Positions 26,825-35,452 of a DNA stretch of 64,000 nucleotides are shown here, in pieces; the stretch's first letter is position 1, and every line of letters starts with the position of its first letter. This DNA is from Izhakiella australiensis. GTDB taxonomy: Bacteria > Pseudomonadota > Gammaproteobacteria > Enterobacterales > Enterobacteriaceae. The notes under the pieces were generated by a model, which saw only the letters and a list, made by a program, of their open reading frames with translations, had not been told where the DNA came from and made no database searches. The stretch lies in the NCBI RefSeq assembly GCF_002006995.1, contig NZ_MRUL01000001.1, positions 310,001-374,000 on the forward strand, in the 5' to 3' direction. The position numbers and the translations under genes were made by a program.

Positions 26825-27505
26825 ATGGCTATCAGTAAAATTGGCACGCTGACCATCGGTCAGGCCCCCAGAGCAGATATCACGCCGATCCTTGATGCCG
26901 CGCTGCCAGGGCACGTTGACTGCCTGCATGCCGGGGTGCTGGATGGCCTTGATGATGCCGCTATCGCTGAGCGTTTTACCCCGCAGCCCGGTGACGCGCT
27001 GTTAACCTCGCGCCTGCTGGATGGACGCGCGGTGGTGATGGGAAAACCGGCGGTAGCGCCGGCCGTGCAGCAGAAAATCGACTGGCTGGAAGCCCAGGGC
27101 TGCGAAATCATCGTTATCCTTTGCACCGGCGAGTTTCACGGTCTGAGCAGCAAAAATGCCTGGTTGATTGAACCGGATCAGATCCTGCCGCCCACCCTTA
27201 ACGCGCTGGTGGGTGAACGCCGCGCCGGCATTCTGGTGCCGCTTGAAGCCCAGATAGCCAGCGAGCTGGAGAAGTGGAAAGGCGCGAAACAGACGCCGGT
27301 ATTTGCCGTGGCGTCGCCGTACACCGCCAGCGAAGCGGAAATCGCCGCCGCCGCCCGCTCACTGGATGAGCAGGGCGCAGAGGTGATCCTCACCGACTGC
27401 ATGGGCTATACCGGCTGGCATCAGGATATTTGTGCGCGTCAGGTAAAGCAGCCGGTCGTACTATCTAATAAGCTGCTGGCGGACCTGGTGCGCAATCTGC
27501 TGTAA
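26825..27505 (+). CDS. AroM-like protein
   Basis: 226 aa from ATG 26825, with GGAG eight bases upstream. The frame is open far upstream but only inside DUF1177. [20 protein letters not shown] and [15 protein letters not shown] are typical of AroM, a two-domain alpha/beta protein related to the Asp/Glu racemase fold. E. coli AroM is encoded beside aroL and has no established role. Here it is one gene before PepE and two before a true racemase, which suggests amino-acid rather than aromatic metabolism. Confidence 0.85.
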   Translation: MAISKIGTLTIGQAPRADITPILDAALPGHVDCLHAGVLDGLDDAAIAERFTPQPGDALLTSRLLDGRAVVMGKPAVAPAVQQKIDWLEAQGCEIIVILCTGEFHGLSSKNAWLIEPDQILPPTLNALVGERRAGILVPLEAQIASELEKWKGAKQTPVFAVASPYTASEAEIAAAARSLDEQGAEVILTDCMGYTGWHQDICARQVKQPVVLSNKLLADLVRNLL

Positions 27506-27516
27506 AGGAGAATGAG

Positions 27517-28209
27517 ATGGATTTATTGTTGCTGAGCAACTCGGTACTGCCGGGGAGTGGCTACCTTGAGTACGCGCTGCCCGCGCTGAAAGCGCAGCTG
27601 GCAAATCGTCGCAAGGTGGTATTTATTCCCTTCGCCGGCGTAACTCAAAGCTGGGATGCCTATAGCGATAAGGTCAGCGCCGCGCTGGCCGGTCTGAAGC
27701 TGGAAATCACCGGCATTCATACGCTTGATGATGCAAAAGGCGCTATCGCCGACGCCGATGTGATTATGGTCGGCGGTGGCAACACCTTTAATCTGCTGAA
27801 ATGCTGTCGCGAGCGTGGGCTGCTGGAGCCGATCCGCGCGGCGATAAAAAAAGGCGCGCTGTACGTTGGCTGGAGCGCGGGGGCTAACCTCGCCTGCCCG
27901 ACAATCCGTACCACAAACGACATGCCGATTACCGATCCCGGCGGCTTTGATGCATTAAATCTGGTGCCGCTGCAAATCAATCCGCATTTCACCAACGCCC
28001 TGCCGGTTGGCCACCAGGGAGAAACCCGTGAGCAGCGTATCCGTGAGCTGCTGGTGCTGGAACCGGCGCTGGAGGTGATCGGCTTACCGGAAGGCTGCTG
28101 GATTAGCGTACAAAACGGTAGCGCCCAGCTGGCTGGTGACAAGCCGGCGCTGCTATTTAAGGCCGGTCAGGAGGCGATTACGCTCGCCTGCGGCCACCAA
28201 TTTTTCTGA
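27517..28209 (+). CDS. pepE: Alpha-aspartyl dipeptidase (peptidase E)
   Basis: 230 aa, close to Salmonella/E. coli PepE. Catalytic Ser120 in [11 protein letters not shown], His157 in NPHFTN and Asp135 in TNDMPI fall at the same residue numbers as in PepE. It cleaves dipeptides with N-terminal L-aspartate. AAAGGAG ribosome site. PepE is usually a lone gene; here it is built into an importer operon. Confidence 0.93.
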   Translation: MDLLLLSNSVLPGSGYLEYALPALKAQLANRRKVVFIPFAGVTQSWDAYSDKVSAALAGLKLEITGIHTLDDAKGAIADADVIMVGGGNTFNLLKCCRERGLLEPIRAAIKKGALYVGWSAGANLACPTIRTTNDMPITDPGGFDALNLVPLQINPHFTNALPVGHQGETREQRIRELLVLEPALEVIGLPEGCWISVQNGSAQLAGDKPALLFKAGQEAITLACGHQFF

Positions 28210-28221
28210 CGGGGTGCAAAC

Positions 28222-28851
28222 ATGCTGGGAATTATTCGGGTATTGACCCACGACGATCGGCAATTTGTTGAAGAGCACGGGCGGCTTATCAAGCAGCAAT
28301 ATGGGATCTCCTCCATCAGCCGCTGTATTGACGATCAGCGCAGCGGGATTTTTGATGCCCAGAGCGAAGCGATTGCGGTGCCAAAAATCGTCGCACTTGG
28401 AAAGAGCCTGGAAGCCGAAGGCTGTACCATGCTGTTTCTTAGCTGTGCTGCCGATCCGGGACTGGCGCAGCTGCGCGCAGCGGTATCGGTACCGGTGGTC
28501 AGCGCCGGCAGCGCTTCGGCCAGCATCGCCGCCATGCTTAAGCGGCCGGTGGCCGTTATGGGCATCGGCGCCGGCGCGCCGCAGCCGTTCCGAACCCTGT
28601 TGGGTGAGCAGGTTCGCTATGCGCGTCCGGAAGGCGTCAGCAAAACTACCGACCTGCTGACGCCGCAGGGCAAAGCCAGCGCGCTGGCCTGCGCCGAGAT
28701 GCTGTATAAAGAAGGCGCAGAAATTATCGCGTTCTCCTGCACTGGCTTTTCCACCATCGCACTGGCGGATGCCATTCGTGAGCAGTTGGGGAAAATTGCG
28801 GTTGATGCTGTGAGCGCGGCGGGGTTGTTTGCCAGTCAGCTGACAAAATAA
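28222..28851 (+). CDS. Asp/Glu/hydantoin racemase-family protein
   Basis: 209 aa with the two-cysteine layout of cofactor-independent racemases: C75 in FLSCAADPG and C173 in FSCTGFS. Similar to Asp/Glu or hydantoin racemases. Last gene of the operon, 12 bases after pepE. It could interconvert D- and L-aspartate (or another acid) released by PepE, or work on a cyclic derivative. Stereochemistry not deducible. Confidence 0.82.
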   Translation: MLGIIRVLTHDDRQFVEEHGRLIKQQYGISSISRCIDDQRSGIFDAQSEAIAVPKIVALGKSLEAEGCTMLFLSCAADPGLAQLRAAVSVPVVSAGSASASIAAMLKRPVAVMGIGAGAPQPFRTLLGEQVRYARPEGVSKTTDLLTPQGKASALACAEMLYKEGAEIIAFSCTGFSTIALADAIREQLGKIAVDAVSAAGLFASQLTK

Positions 28852-28886
28852 ACCTGGCTTACTTGCCATTTGGACCCCGTCGGGCG

Positions 28887-28931
28887 CCCAGATTCCGGTC
28901 ACATACTGGTGTATGCTCCCGGATATCTGGG
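28887..28931. repeat. Imperfect long inverted repeat after the racemase gene
   Basis: CCCAGAT plus CCGG at 28887-28898 pairs with CCGG...ATCTGGG at 28919-28931, with an inner CATAC/GTATG stem around TGGT. There is no U-tract. It may be a dispersed intergenic palindrome or a terminator. Confidence 0.5.
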
Positions 28932-29073
28932 CTGCTCCGTGACCCAACTGACGGCGACGCCGACGGTTTATTGGCTGCATTGATTTAAATCTGGCCTCAG
29001 GGTATTTTTCACTTTCGGTGGATTGTTTCGTTCACCTTTGGTGGATTGTTCTGTTCACCGTCGGTGGGTTATT

Positions 29074-29419
29074 CCGTTCGCGATGCGTTCCCGACGCAGC
29101 GCTTACTTTCGCCGCCTCCCTGCGGCTCACCCTGGCGGGCTTCATTCGCTCGGCGCAGAAAAGCCTGTTGATACAGGTTTGCGGGAAACGGCATCCGTTT
29201 TTTATTAAAAAGCCAAAACCAGGTTGCCGGCATTCAGCCCGGCGCAGACTTGGTTTTTTTACTAAAGCGATGAGGAAGTTTACGGGGGAGGAGAAGGCCC
29301 GGCTGATTTCAGCAGGCTCGCGGCCATGGATGGCCGTGCGCCAGGCCACACGGACGTGCTTGTGCCGGTGCGGAAAGCAGCCGGGCCTTCTGTGACCTGG
29401 GTGCCGGGCATGCAGCAAT
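29074..29419. repeat. Left arm of a ~26-kb-spaced inverted repeat
   Basis: This segment, starting CCGTTCGCGATGCGTTCCCG, is nearly the reverse complement of 55606-56005, apart from about 50 extra bases in the right arm and scattered substitutions. It joins a GC-rich 5' block, an AACGGCATCCGTTT palindrome, and one tandem unit. Apparent open frames on both strands in this area are by-products of the repeat. Confidence 0.85.
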
Positions 29420-29822
29420 GAGGGGCAGCCGCTTGCATAGTTTCGCCACACGGACGTGCTTGTGCCGGTGCGGAAAGCAGCCGGGCCTCTGTGACCTGGG
29501 TGCCGGGCATGCAGCAATGAGGGGCAGCCGCTTGCATAGTCAGGCCACACGGACGTGCTTGTGCCGGTGCGGAAAGCAGCCGGGCCTTCTGTGACCTGAG
29601 TGCCGGGCATGCAGCAATGAGGGGCAGCCGCTTGCATAGTTTCGCCACACGGACGTGCTTGTGCCGGTGCGGAAAGCAGCCGGGCCCTCTGTGACCTGGG
29701 TGCCGAGCTTGCAGCAATGAGGGGCTGCTGTTTGCATAGTCTCGCCACACGGACGTGCTTGTGCCGGTGCGGAAAGCAGTCGGGCCCTCTGTGACCTGGA
29801 TACCGGGCTTACAGCAATGAAG
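29346..29822. repeat. Five tandem copies of a ~100-bp unit
   Basis: Units begin at 29346, 29446, 29545, 29645 and 29745 with CCACACGGACGTGCTTGTGC and run to about 29822, with a period of 99-100 bases. Copies differ at a few sites; the last is most diverged. Not CRISPR: the units are long and joined without spacers. Two reverse-oriented copies lie at 55508-55690. Confidence 0.9.
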
Positions 29823-29861
29823 GTATTCCGTTTGCCTGTCAGGCAGGTAACGAAGGCCAGG

Positions 29862-30959
29862 CTATGTCTCCCTGACTACGGATGCGTGAGGCGTAAGGGG
29901 AGGGGCGGTAAAGGGGGCTGGCTGAGCGGTTCGGCCTGCGTCTTCGCTTTCTCCGCGGTCGATATAGAGCGTCCGGCTGGGGAAGGCGAAATCAGCATGA
30001 TGCTTTTTAACCACGCCAATAATCGCTAAAAAAACGCTTTGCTGAACCTTCAGCCACTCTTCCCAGAGTTTCGTTTTAGTGAAGCAATAAACCATGATAT
30101 TAAGCGAAGACTCGCCGAAGCCATTGAAGTAAACCAGAATGGTCCTCCCCTGGTCGATATCCGGATGCTTTTTCAAAAAAATGCGGATCTCTTCAGCTAC
30201 GTCGCCAATCTTATCCGCATCTTCATAGCGCAATCCGATGGTAGTGCTGATTCGGCGGTTGCTCATCCGCCCGGGGTTTTCGACGCTGATGGTGGTGAAC
30301 AGTGAATTAGGTACATAAAGCGGTCGCATATCAAAGGTCACGATTTTAGTGGTGCGCCAGCCAATTTCTTTTACCGTGCCTTCAATATTTCTGTCCGGTG
30401 AGCGGATCCAGTCGCCTATTTTAAACGGCCGTTCAAAGTAGAGCACGATGCCGGAAAAAAAGTTGCTCAGGATGTCTTTGCCAGCCATACCGATGGCCAG
30501 CCCGCCAATGCCGCCGAAGGTTAGCAGGCCTGACAGACTCATGCCAAAATGTTTGCCGAACAGCAGAATAATAATTAATACCAGCGTTATTTTTAAACCG
30601 CGCGCGAAGATTCTGGCGTTGGTAATATCGTTACCTTTTCTGACATGTTTACTTTCTATACGGTCAATGAATAAAAATGACTTGCCAAGGAACAGTATCG
30701 CAATAAGTGATATGCAGATAAGATTGACGAACGCGCCGGTAATAAGATCGGAGTGAACGCCCCGCGCCAGGTCATCAACGTAGTTTCCAATGATGATGAT
30801 AATAACGGACTGGGTTAAAAACTTGCTGGCCTGCCTGACAAGGTAATATTTTGTATCATGGTGTTCATTTTTATATCTTCGAAGGAACATTGATATACCA
30901 AAGCAAATCACCAAAATCGTCAGGCGTAAAATATTATCGCTGGTTAATAAAATATCCAT
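29862..30959 (-). CDS. ynaI: MscS-family mechanosensitive channel, YnaI-like
   Basis: 365 aa. Four to five N-terminal membrane helices, then the pore-lining helix and MscS beta domain: FGGIGGLAIGMAGKDILSNF and YFERPFKIGDWIRSPDRNIE, close to E. coli YnaI. The C-terminus extends about 25 residues beyond YnaI with a Pro/Thr-rich tail (FTAPPLTPHASV). The gene ends about 40 bases before the 100-bp repeat array. Inner-membrane osmotic release channel. Confidence 0.88.
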   Translation of the reverse strand: MDILLTSDNILRLTILVICFGISMFLRRYKNEHHDTKYYLVRQASKFLTQSVIIIIIGNYVDDLARGVHSDLITGAFVNLICISLIAILFLGKSFLFIDRIESKHVRKGNDITNARIFARGLKITLVLIIILLFGKHFGMSLSGLLTFGGIGGLAIGMAGKDILSNFFSGIVLYFERPFKIGDWIRSPDRNIEGTVKEIGWRTTKIVTFDMRPLYVPNSLFTTISVENPGRMSNRRISTTIGLRYEDADKIGDVAEEIRIFLKKHPDIDQGRTILVYFNGFGESSLNIMVYCFTKTKLWEEWLKVQQSVFLAIIGVVKKHHADFAFPSRTLYIDRGESEDAGRTAQPAPFTAPPLTPHASVVRET

Positions 30960-31220
30960 ATTTCTCTGTCCCTGTTTTTATTGGTTATCCTTGCCGCGTA
31001 TTGGTTCTCTCCCGATAGCGAATGAAAATTTTGACGAAATAACTGGCGGCGTGCAATGAAAATAACTCAACAAAATATTATTTACCGATGAACTTATTGA
31101 CGAATAAATATTAATAAAGCGCTGGTCGTTGCCCGAGGGCCGCCTGCATGCTGTCATTCACTGGCCGTCATTTTGCTGTGCTATATTTTCTGGCATACCA
31201 ACCAGCCGGGAAAGCCAGCC

Positions 31221-32045
31221 ATGAGCACCTTTAAAACGCAGGATAACATCGAAATTTATTACAAAGACTGGGGCAGCGGTAAGCCGGTGCTTTTCAGCCA
31301 TGGCTGGCCGTTGGACGCCGATATGTGGGACGTCCAGCTAAATTTTCTTGCCGAGTCAGGCTACCGAGCCATCGCCTTTGACCGCCGGGGGTTCGGACGC
31401 TCAGAGCAACCCTGGCAGGGCTACGATTATGATACTTTCGCCGCAGATATTAAGGCGCTGATCGACCATCTCGATCTTGACGATATCACCCTGGTGGGGT
31501 TTTCAATGGGCGGCGGAGACGTCTCGCGTTACCTCGCTAATTACGGCAGCGATCGCGTCAGGGGGCTGGTGCTGTTGGCATCGGTAACGCCGTATTTTCT
31601 CAAAACGGCGGATAACCCAAACGGCGTTGAAAACGCGGTATTCAACGGCATAAAAGAGGGATTATGCGACGATCGTGCGCAGTTTGTTCGTGAGTTTGTT
31701 AACGCCTTCTACGGCGCTAACGTCGGTCAACGGGTGTCCGATGGCGTTCTGGAGCAGTCCTTCAATATTGCGATGCTCGCCTCCTTAAAGGCCACTATTG
31801 CGTGCGTGACGGCTTTTTCGCAAACCGATTTTCGTGGCGATATGGCAAAAATTACCGTGCCGACGCTGATTTTGCATGGTGATAACGATCAGATAGTCCC
31901 CTTTGAAGTCAGCAGTAAAATTGCCGCTGGGATGATTAAAGATGCCAGCCTGAAAAGCTATGCCAACGGTCCCCATGGCTTTGTCGTCACCCATAAAACG
32001 GCGCTGAATCAGGATCTGCTGGCATTTTTGCAGCGTATTTACTGA
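31221..32045 (+). CDS. Alpha/beta hydrolase, non-haem chloroperoxidase type
   Basis: 274 aa from ATG 31221; the upstream in-frame extension (31173) lacks similarity. Catalytic triad: Ser95 in GFSMGGGD, Asp223 in HGDNDQIVP and His252 in GPHGF. The HG motif at SHGWPLDADMW supplies the oxyanion hole. The family includes cofactor-free haloperoxidases and esterases. It lies 160 bases before ahpC, so a peroxide-linked role is possible but unproven. Confidence 0.85.
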   Translation: MSTFKTQDNIEIYYKDWGSGKPVLFSHGWPLDADMWDVQLNFLAESGYRAIAFDRRGFGRSEQPWQGYDYDTFAADIKALIDHLDLDDITLVGFSMGGGDVSRYLANYGSDRVRGLVLLASVTPYFLKTADNPNGVENAVFNGIKEGLCDDRAQFVREFVNAFYGANVGQRVSDGVLEQSFNIAMLASLKATIACVTAFSQTDFRGDMAKITVPTLILHGDNDQIVPFEVSSKIAAGMIKDASLKSYANGPHGFVVTHKTALNQDLLAFLQRIY

Positions 32046-32206
32046 TTGATTTTTACTGATGGCGGGTTATTATCCCGCCACGCCGCTGTTATTCCCCCCT
32101 CCGCCTGTTTGTTAGTCTTCGCTTATTGATTTGATAACTGAAACGGATTAGATCCAGGTCACGCTTTTGGTTAATTTGTGGGGCAACGCAAAACGGAGGA
32201 AACCTT

Positions 32207-32770
32207 ATGTCCCTGATTAACACCAAAATTAAACCTTTCAAAAATAACGCATTCAAAAACGGCCAGTTCATTGAAGTGAGCGAGAAAGATACTGAAGGAC
32301 GCTGGAGCGTGTTCTTCTTCTATCCGGCTGACTTCACCTTCGTATGCCCGACCGAGCTGGGCGACGTTGCCGACCATTACGAAGAATTCCAGAAGCTGGG
32401 CGTGGACATCTACTCTGTTTCCACCGATACCCATTTCACGCACAAAGCGTGGCATAGCAGCTCTGAAACTATCGCCAAAATCAAGTATGCAATGATCGGC
32501 GACCCTACCGCTGCTCTGACCCGCAACTTTGAAAACCTGCGCGAAGCTGAAGGCCTGGCCGACCGTGGTACCTTCATCGTTGACCCGCAGGGCATCATCC
32601 AGGCGATCGAAGTGACCGCGGAAGGTATTGGCCGCGATGCTTCTGACCTGCTGCGCAAAGTGAAAGCCGCTCAGTACGTTGCTTCCCACCCTGGCGAAGT
32701 GTGCCCGGCTAAGTGGAAAGAAGGCGATGCGACCTTGGCGCCGTCACTGGATCTGGTTGGCAAAATCTAA
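32207..32770 (+). CDS. ahpC: Alkyl hydroperoxide reductase peroxidase subunit AhpC
   Basis: 187 aa typical 2-Cys peroxiredoxin. Peroxidatic Cys47 in FTFVCPTE, resolving Cys166 in GEVCPAKW. It reduces H2O2 and organic peroxides using electrons from AhpF. Ribosome site CGGAGG. Separated from ahpF by an attenuator-like hairpin, consistent with AhpC being made in excess. Usually OxyR-controlled; I did not locate a convincing OxyR site. Confidence 0.97.
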   Translation: MSLINTKIKPFKNNAFKNGQFIEVSEKDTEGRWSVFFFYPADFTFVCPTELGDVADHYEEFQKLGVDIYSVSTDTHFTHKAWHSSSETIAKIKYAMIGDPTAALTRNFENLREAEGLADRGTFIVDPQGIIQAIEVTAEGIGRDASDLLRKVKAAQYVASHPGEVCPAKWKEGDATLAPSLDLVGKI

Positions 32771-32831
32771 TTGAGTCACGCTTTGGGGCTGCGATCCTCG
32801 CACAGCGCCGGATCACAACCTGATATTTGAT

Positions 32832-32860
32832 AAATCGGGTGCCTGGCACCCGATTTTTTT
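32832..32860 (+). terminator. Attenuator-like terminator between ahpC and ahpF
   Basis: AAATCGGGTG (32832-32841) pairs with CACCCGATTT (32847-32856), followed by TTTT. The position between two genes of one pathway suggests partial termination that lowers ahpF relative to ahpC. Confidence 0.75.
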
Positions 32861-32878
32861 CTGCCGGGAGGGAACATC

Positions 32879-34444
32879 ATGCTCGACGCCAATATGAAAA
32901 ATCAGCTTAAGGCTTACCTTGAGCGTTTAACCAAACCTGTTGAGTTAGTTGCGACACTGGACGACAGCGACAAGTCGGCAGAAATTCGTAGTTTGCTGGC
33001 TGATATAGCCGAACTTTCTGACCAGGTCAGCTTTACAGAACAGAACGATTTACCGGTGCGTAAACCTTCTTTTCTGATTACCAATCCGGGCTCACACCAG
33101 GGGCCACGCTTTGCCGGTTCACCGATGGGCCACGAGTTTACCTCGCTGGTGCTGGCGCTGCTGCAAACCGGCGGCCATCCCTCAAAAGAAGCGGAAGCGC
33201 TGCTGGATCAGATCCGTGAACTGGATGTCGATCTGGCGTTTGAAACCTATTATTCGCTCTCCTGCCATAACTGTCCCGACGTGGTGCAGGCGCTGAACTT
33301 AATGGCGGTGCTCAACCCGCGCATTTCCCACACGGCCATCGACGGCGGCATGTTCCAGAATGAAATTCAGCAACGTAACGTGATGGGGGTTCCGGCGGTA
33401 TTTCTTAACGGTGAGGAATTCGGCCAGGGACGCATGACGCTGACTGATATTGTCAGCAAGGTAGACGTTAATGCCGATCAGCGCGCGGCTGAAGCGCTGA
33501 ATAAACGTGACGCTTATGACGTGCTGATCGTCGGCAGCGGCCCGGCGGGCGCGGCGGCGGCTATCTACTCGGCGCGTAAAGGCATTCGCACCGGCCTGAT
33601 GGGCGAGCGCTTTGGCGGTCAGGTACTGGATACCGTTGATATTGAAAACTATATTTCAGTACCGAAAACCGAAGGTGCCAAGCTGGCGGGATCGCTGAAG
33701 GCGCACGTGGATGACTATCAGGTTGATGTCATTGATAGCCAGAGCGCCAGTAAGCTGACGCCGGCAGCGGTGGAAGGTGGCCTGCATCAAGTACATACGG
33801 CTTCCGGAGCGGTACTTAAAGCGCGCAGCGTCATCATTGCTACCGGTGCCCGCTGGCGCAATATGAACGTGCCGGGGGAAGACCAATATCGTACGCGCGG
33901 TGTTACCTATTGCCCGCACTGCGACGGCCCGCTGTTTAAAGGCAAACGCGTAGCCGTCATCGGCGGCGGCAACTCCGGCGTGGAAGCGGCAATCGACCTT
34001 GCTGGTATCGTTGACCACGTCACGCTGCTGGAATTTGCCTCGGAAATGAAGGCCGATCAGGTGCTGCAAAATAAGGTGCAGAGCCTGAAAAACGTCGATA
34101 TCGTGCTGAACGCACAGACCACGGAAGTGAAGGGTGACGGCGCGAAGCTAACCGGGCTGGATTATCTCGACCGCATCAGCGGCGCAGCGCACCACCTTGA
34201 GGTTGCGGGTATCTTTGTCCAGATCGGACTGTTGCCTAATACTCACTGGCTGGAGGGCTCCGTTGAACGTAATCGCATGGGTGAGGTCATTGTCGATGCG
34301 AAATGTGAAACCAGCGTGAAAGGCATCTTTGCTGCGGGTGACTGCACCACGGTGCCTTACAAGCAGATTATCATTGCTACCGGCGAAGGGGCGAAAGCGT
34401 CATTAAGCGCTTTTGATTATCTGATTCGTACGCCAACAGCGTGA
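32879..34444 (+). CDS. ahpF: Alkyl hydroperoxide reductase flavoprotein AhpF
   Basis: 521 aa. N-terminal tandem thioredoxin-like region with C129-HN-C132 (SLSCHNCPD). Thioredoxin reductase-like body from about 212: FAD motif [18 protein letters not shown], redox YCPHCDGP, and NAD motif [17 protein letters not shown]. It passes electrons from NADH to AhpC. Ribosome site GGGAGGG. Confidence 0.97.
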   Translation: MLDANMKNQLKAYLERLTKPVELVATLDDSDKSAEIRSLLADIAELSDQVSFTEQNDLPVRKPSFLITNPGSHQGPRFAGSPMGHEFTSLVLALLQTGGHPSKEAEALLDQIRELDVDLAFETYYSLSCHNCPDVVQALNLMAVLNPRISHTAIDGGMFQNEIQQRNVMGVPAVFLNGEEFGQGRMTLTDIVSKVDVNADQRAAEALNKRDAYDVLIVGSGPAGAAAAIYSARKGIRTGLMGERFGGQVLDTVDIENYISVPKTEGAKLAGSLKAHVDDYQVDVIDSQSASKLTPAAVEGGLHQVHTASGAVLKARSVIIATGARWRNMNVPGEDQYRTRGVTYCPHCDGPLFKGKRVAVIGGGNSGVEAAIDLAGIVDHVTLLEFASEMKADQVLQNKVQSLKNVDIVLNAQTTEVKGDGAKLTGLDYLDRISGAAHHLEVAGIFVQIGLLPNTHWLEGSVERNRMGEVIVDAKCETSVKGIFAAGDCTTVPYKQIIIATGEGAKASLSAFDYLIRTPTA

Positions 34445-34462
34445 TCAATATGCCGTGAAAAA

Positions 34463-34486
34463 AGCGCCTGCTGAGGCGCTTTTTTT
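34463..34486 (+). terminator. Intrinsic terminator of ahpF
   Basis: AGCGCCT (34463-34469), GCTG loop, AGGCGCT (34474-34480), then TTTTTT. Textbook form, 18 bases after the stop codon. Confidence 0.88.
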
Positions 34487-34703
34487 ATAGCTGTGCAAAA
34501 ATTTATGCAACTTTGGCAGGGTATCGTTCGCCGCTCAGGGCGGTATTTTATTGCCGCCCGCTATGGCAATTTGCCTCACTGCGTTATGGATCCGAAAGCC
34601 CGGCAGTGTGGTCAGCGATAACCCGCATCGGCAAGCCGCTCTGTCGCCTGTGCATCTGCGCCAGGGCGGAAAGGCTGCGCCGGCGAGTTTTCCGCCATAA
34701 AAA

Positions 34704-34725
34704 AAGCTGCTCCTGAGAGCAGCTT
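34704..34725 (-). terminator. Intrinsic terminator of the BhsA-like gene
   Basis: AAGCTGCTC (34704-34712) pairs with GAGCAGCTT (34717-34725). On the minus strand it is followed by a run of T. It lies just after the minus-strand stop at 34755. The stretch 34487-34703 has no credible gene. Confidence 0.85.
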
Positions 34726-34754
34726 GAAGGCACATAGCAAAATTTTGATCGTTA

Positions 34755-34976
34755 TTATTTGAACAGCTCAGCGGTCATATAAGCACCGTTGTCAACGCGG
34801 GCGCTGGTAATTTTATAAGACTCAGCGCCAGCGGCTTTGGCTTTAGCCGCGATATGCGCTTCTGCGCTATCGAGGGTGCTGCCGTGGGCAGACACGCTTT
34901 CGGCAGCAAAGCTAGTGAAAGAAACCAGTGACAGAGCGGCGACAGCTGCGATTGACATTGCACGAATATTTTTCAT
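34755..34976 (-). CDS. YdgH/BhsA/McbA-like small periplasmic protein (DUF1471)
   Basis: 73 aa. Signal peptide MKNIRAMSIAAVAALSLVSF cut near SFAAE, then the DUF1471 domain (DSAEAHIAAKAKAAGAESYK and RVDNGAYMTAELFK). E. coli relatives (BhsA, McbA, YhcN and others) respond to stress and affect biofilm and outer-membrane permeability. Monocistronic with its own terminator. A strong palindrome lies in its upstream region. Confidence 0.88.
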   Translation of the reverse strand: MKNIRAMSIAAVAALSLVSFTSFAAESVSAHGSTLDSAEAHIAAKAKAAGAESYKITSARVDNGAYMTAELFK

Positions 34977-35034
34977 TTCTTACTTCTCCAGTTAATTTTT
35001 GCGGCTGCGAAAGATTGCCTGCCGTCGATGGGGT

Positions 35035-35058
35035 TAATAATAACCATGGTTACTATTA
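35035..35058. promoter_or_regulatory. 24-bp near-perfect palindrome upstream of the BhsA-like gene
   Basis: Centred between 35046 and 35047 on TAACCATGGTTA; 11 of 12 base pairs match (mismatch at 35040/35053). It lies 60-80 bases upstream of the start at 34976, a normal place for an operator. The cognate regulator is unknown. Confidence 0.5.
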
Positions 35059-35325
35059 GCTAATTAACCAAAAGTGCGATCTGCATCACATTATTTCAGC
35101 GATCAGCTTCATATCGGCCTTTCCATCTGGCGTTCAGGTCAGTTGCGATAAATAAAATCGCTAATATTAGATTTTTTAGTTCAATATTTTGAAAAATGGC
35201 GATTAAGGCGCCACTTTCATCTACACAATCGCGCTCAAAGTTAATAATCTTTACCTTTCAATCAATTAGCGAAAACGTGCCAGCGGGAGGCCGTTGGTTC
35301 CGTGATCTTCGCCTGCAAATGCAAT

Positions 35326-35352
35326 AAAAACGTTTTTATTAAAAACGTTTTT
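35326..35352. promoter_or_regulatory. Two AAAAACGTTTTT boxes upstream of the ThDP gene
   Basis: Perfect 12-base palindromes at 35326-35337 and 35341-35352, centres 15 bases apart, about 100 bases before the start at 35453. The same box occurs upstream of the LacI-family gene that closes this cluster (42532-42543), so they are its likely operators. Confidence 0.65.
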
Positions 35353-35452
35353 ATGCAAAGGTGACGGTAAGTTAATCATTGGTTAATCAACTGTTGCGAC
35401 CGGCCGTAACAACGGGTGAATAACGTCGTCATTTATTACAACGGGAGTCATC

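Noticed and set aside
29032-29750. Long open frames on the minus strand (238 and 156 codons)
   Set aside because: They translate the same 100-bp repeat in two frames, with Cys/Ala/Gly-rich repetitive products. They are repeat by-products.
29346-29822. CRISPR array
   Set aside because: Units are about 100 bp and joined directly, with no unique spacers and no cas genes nearby.
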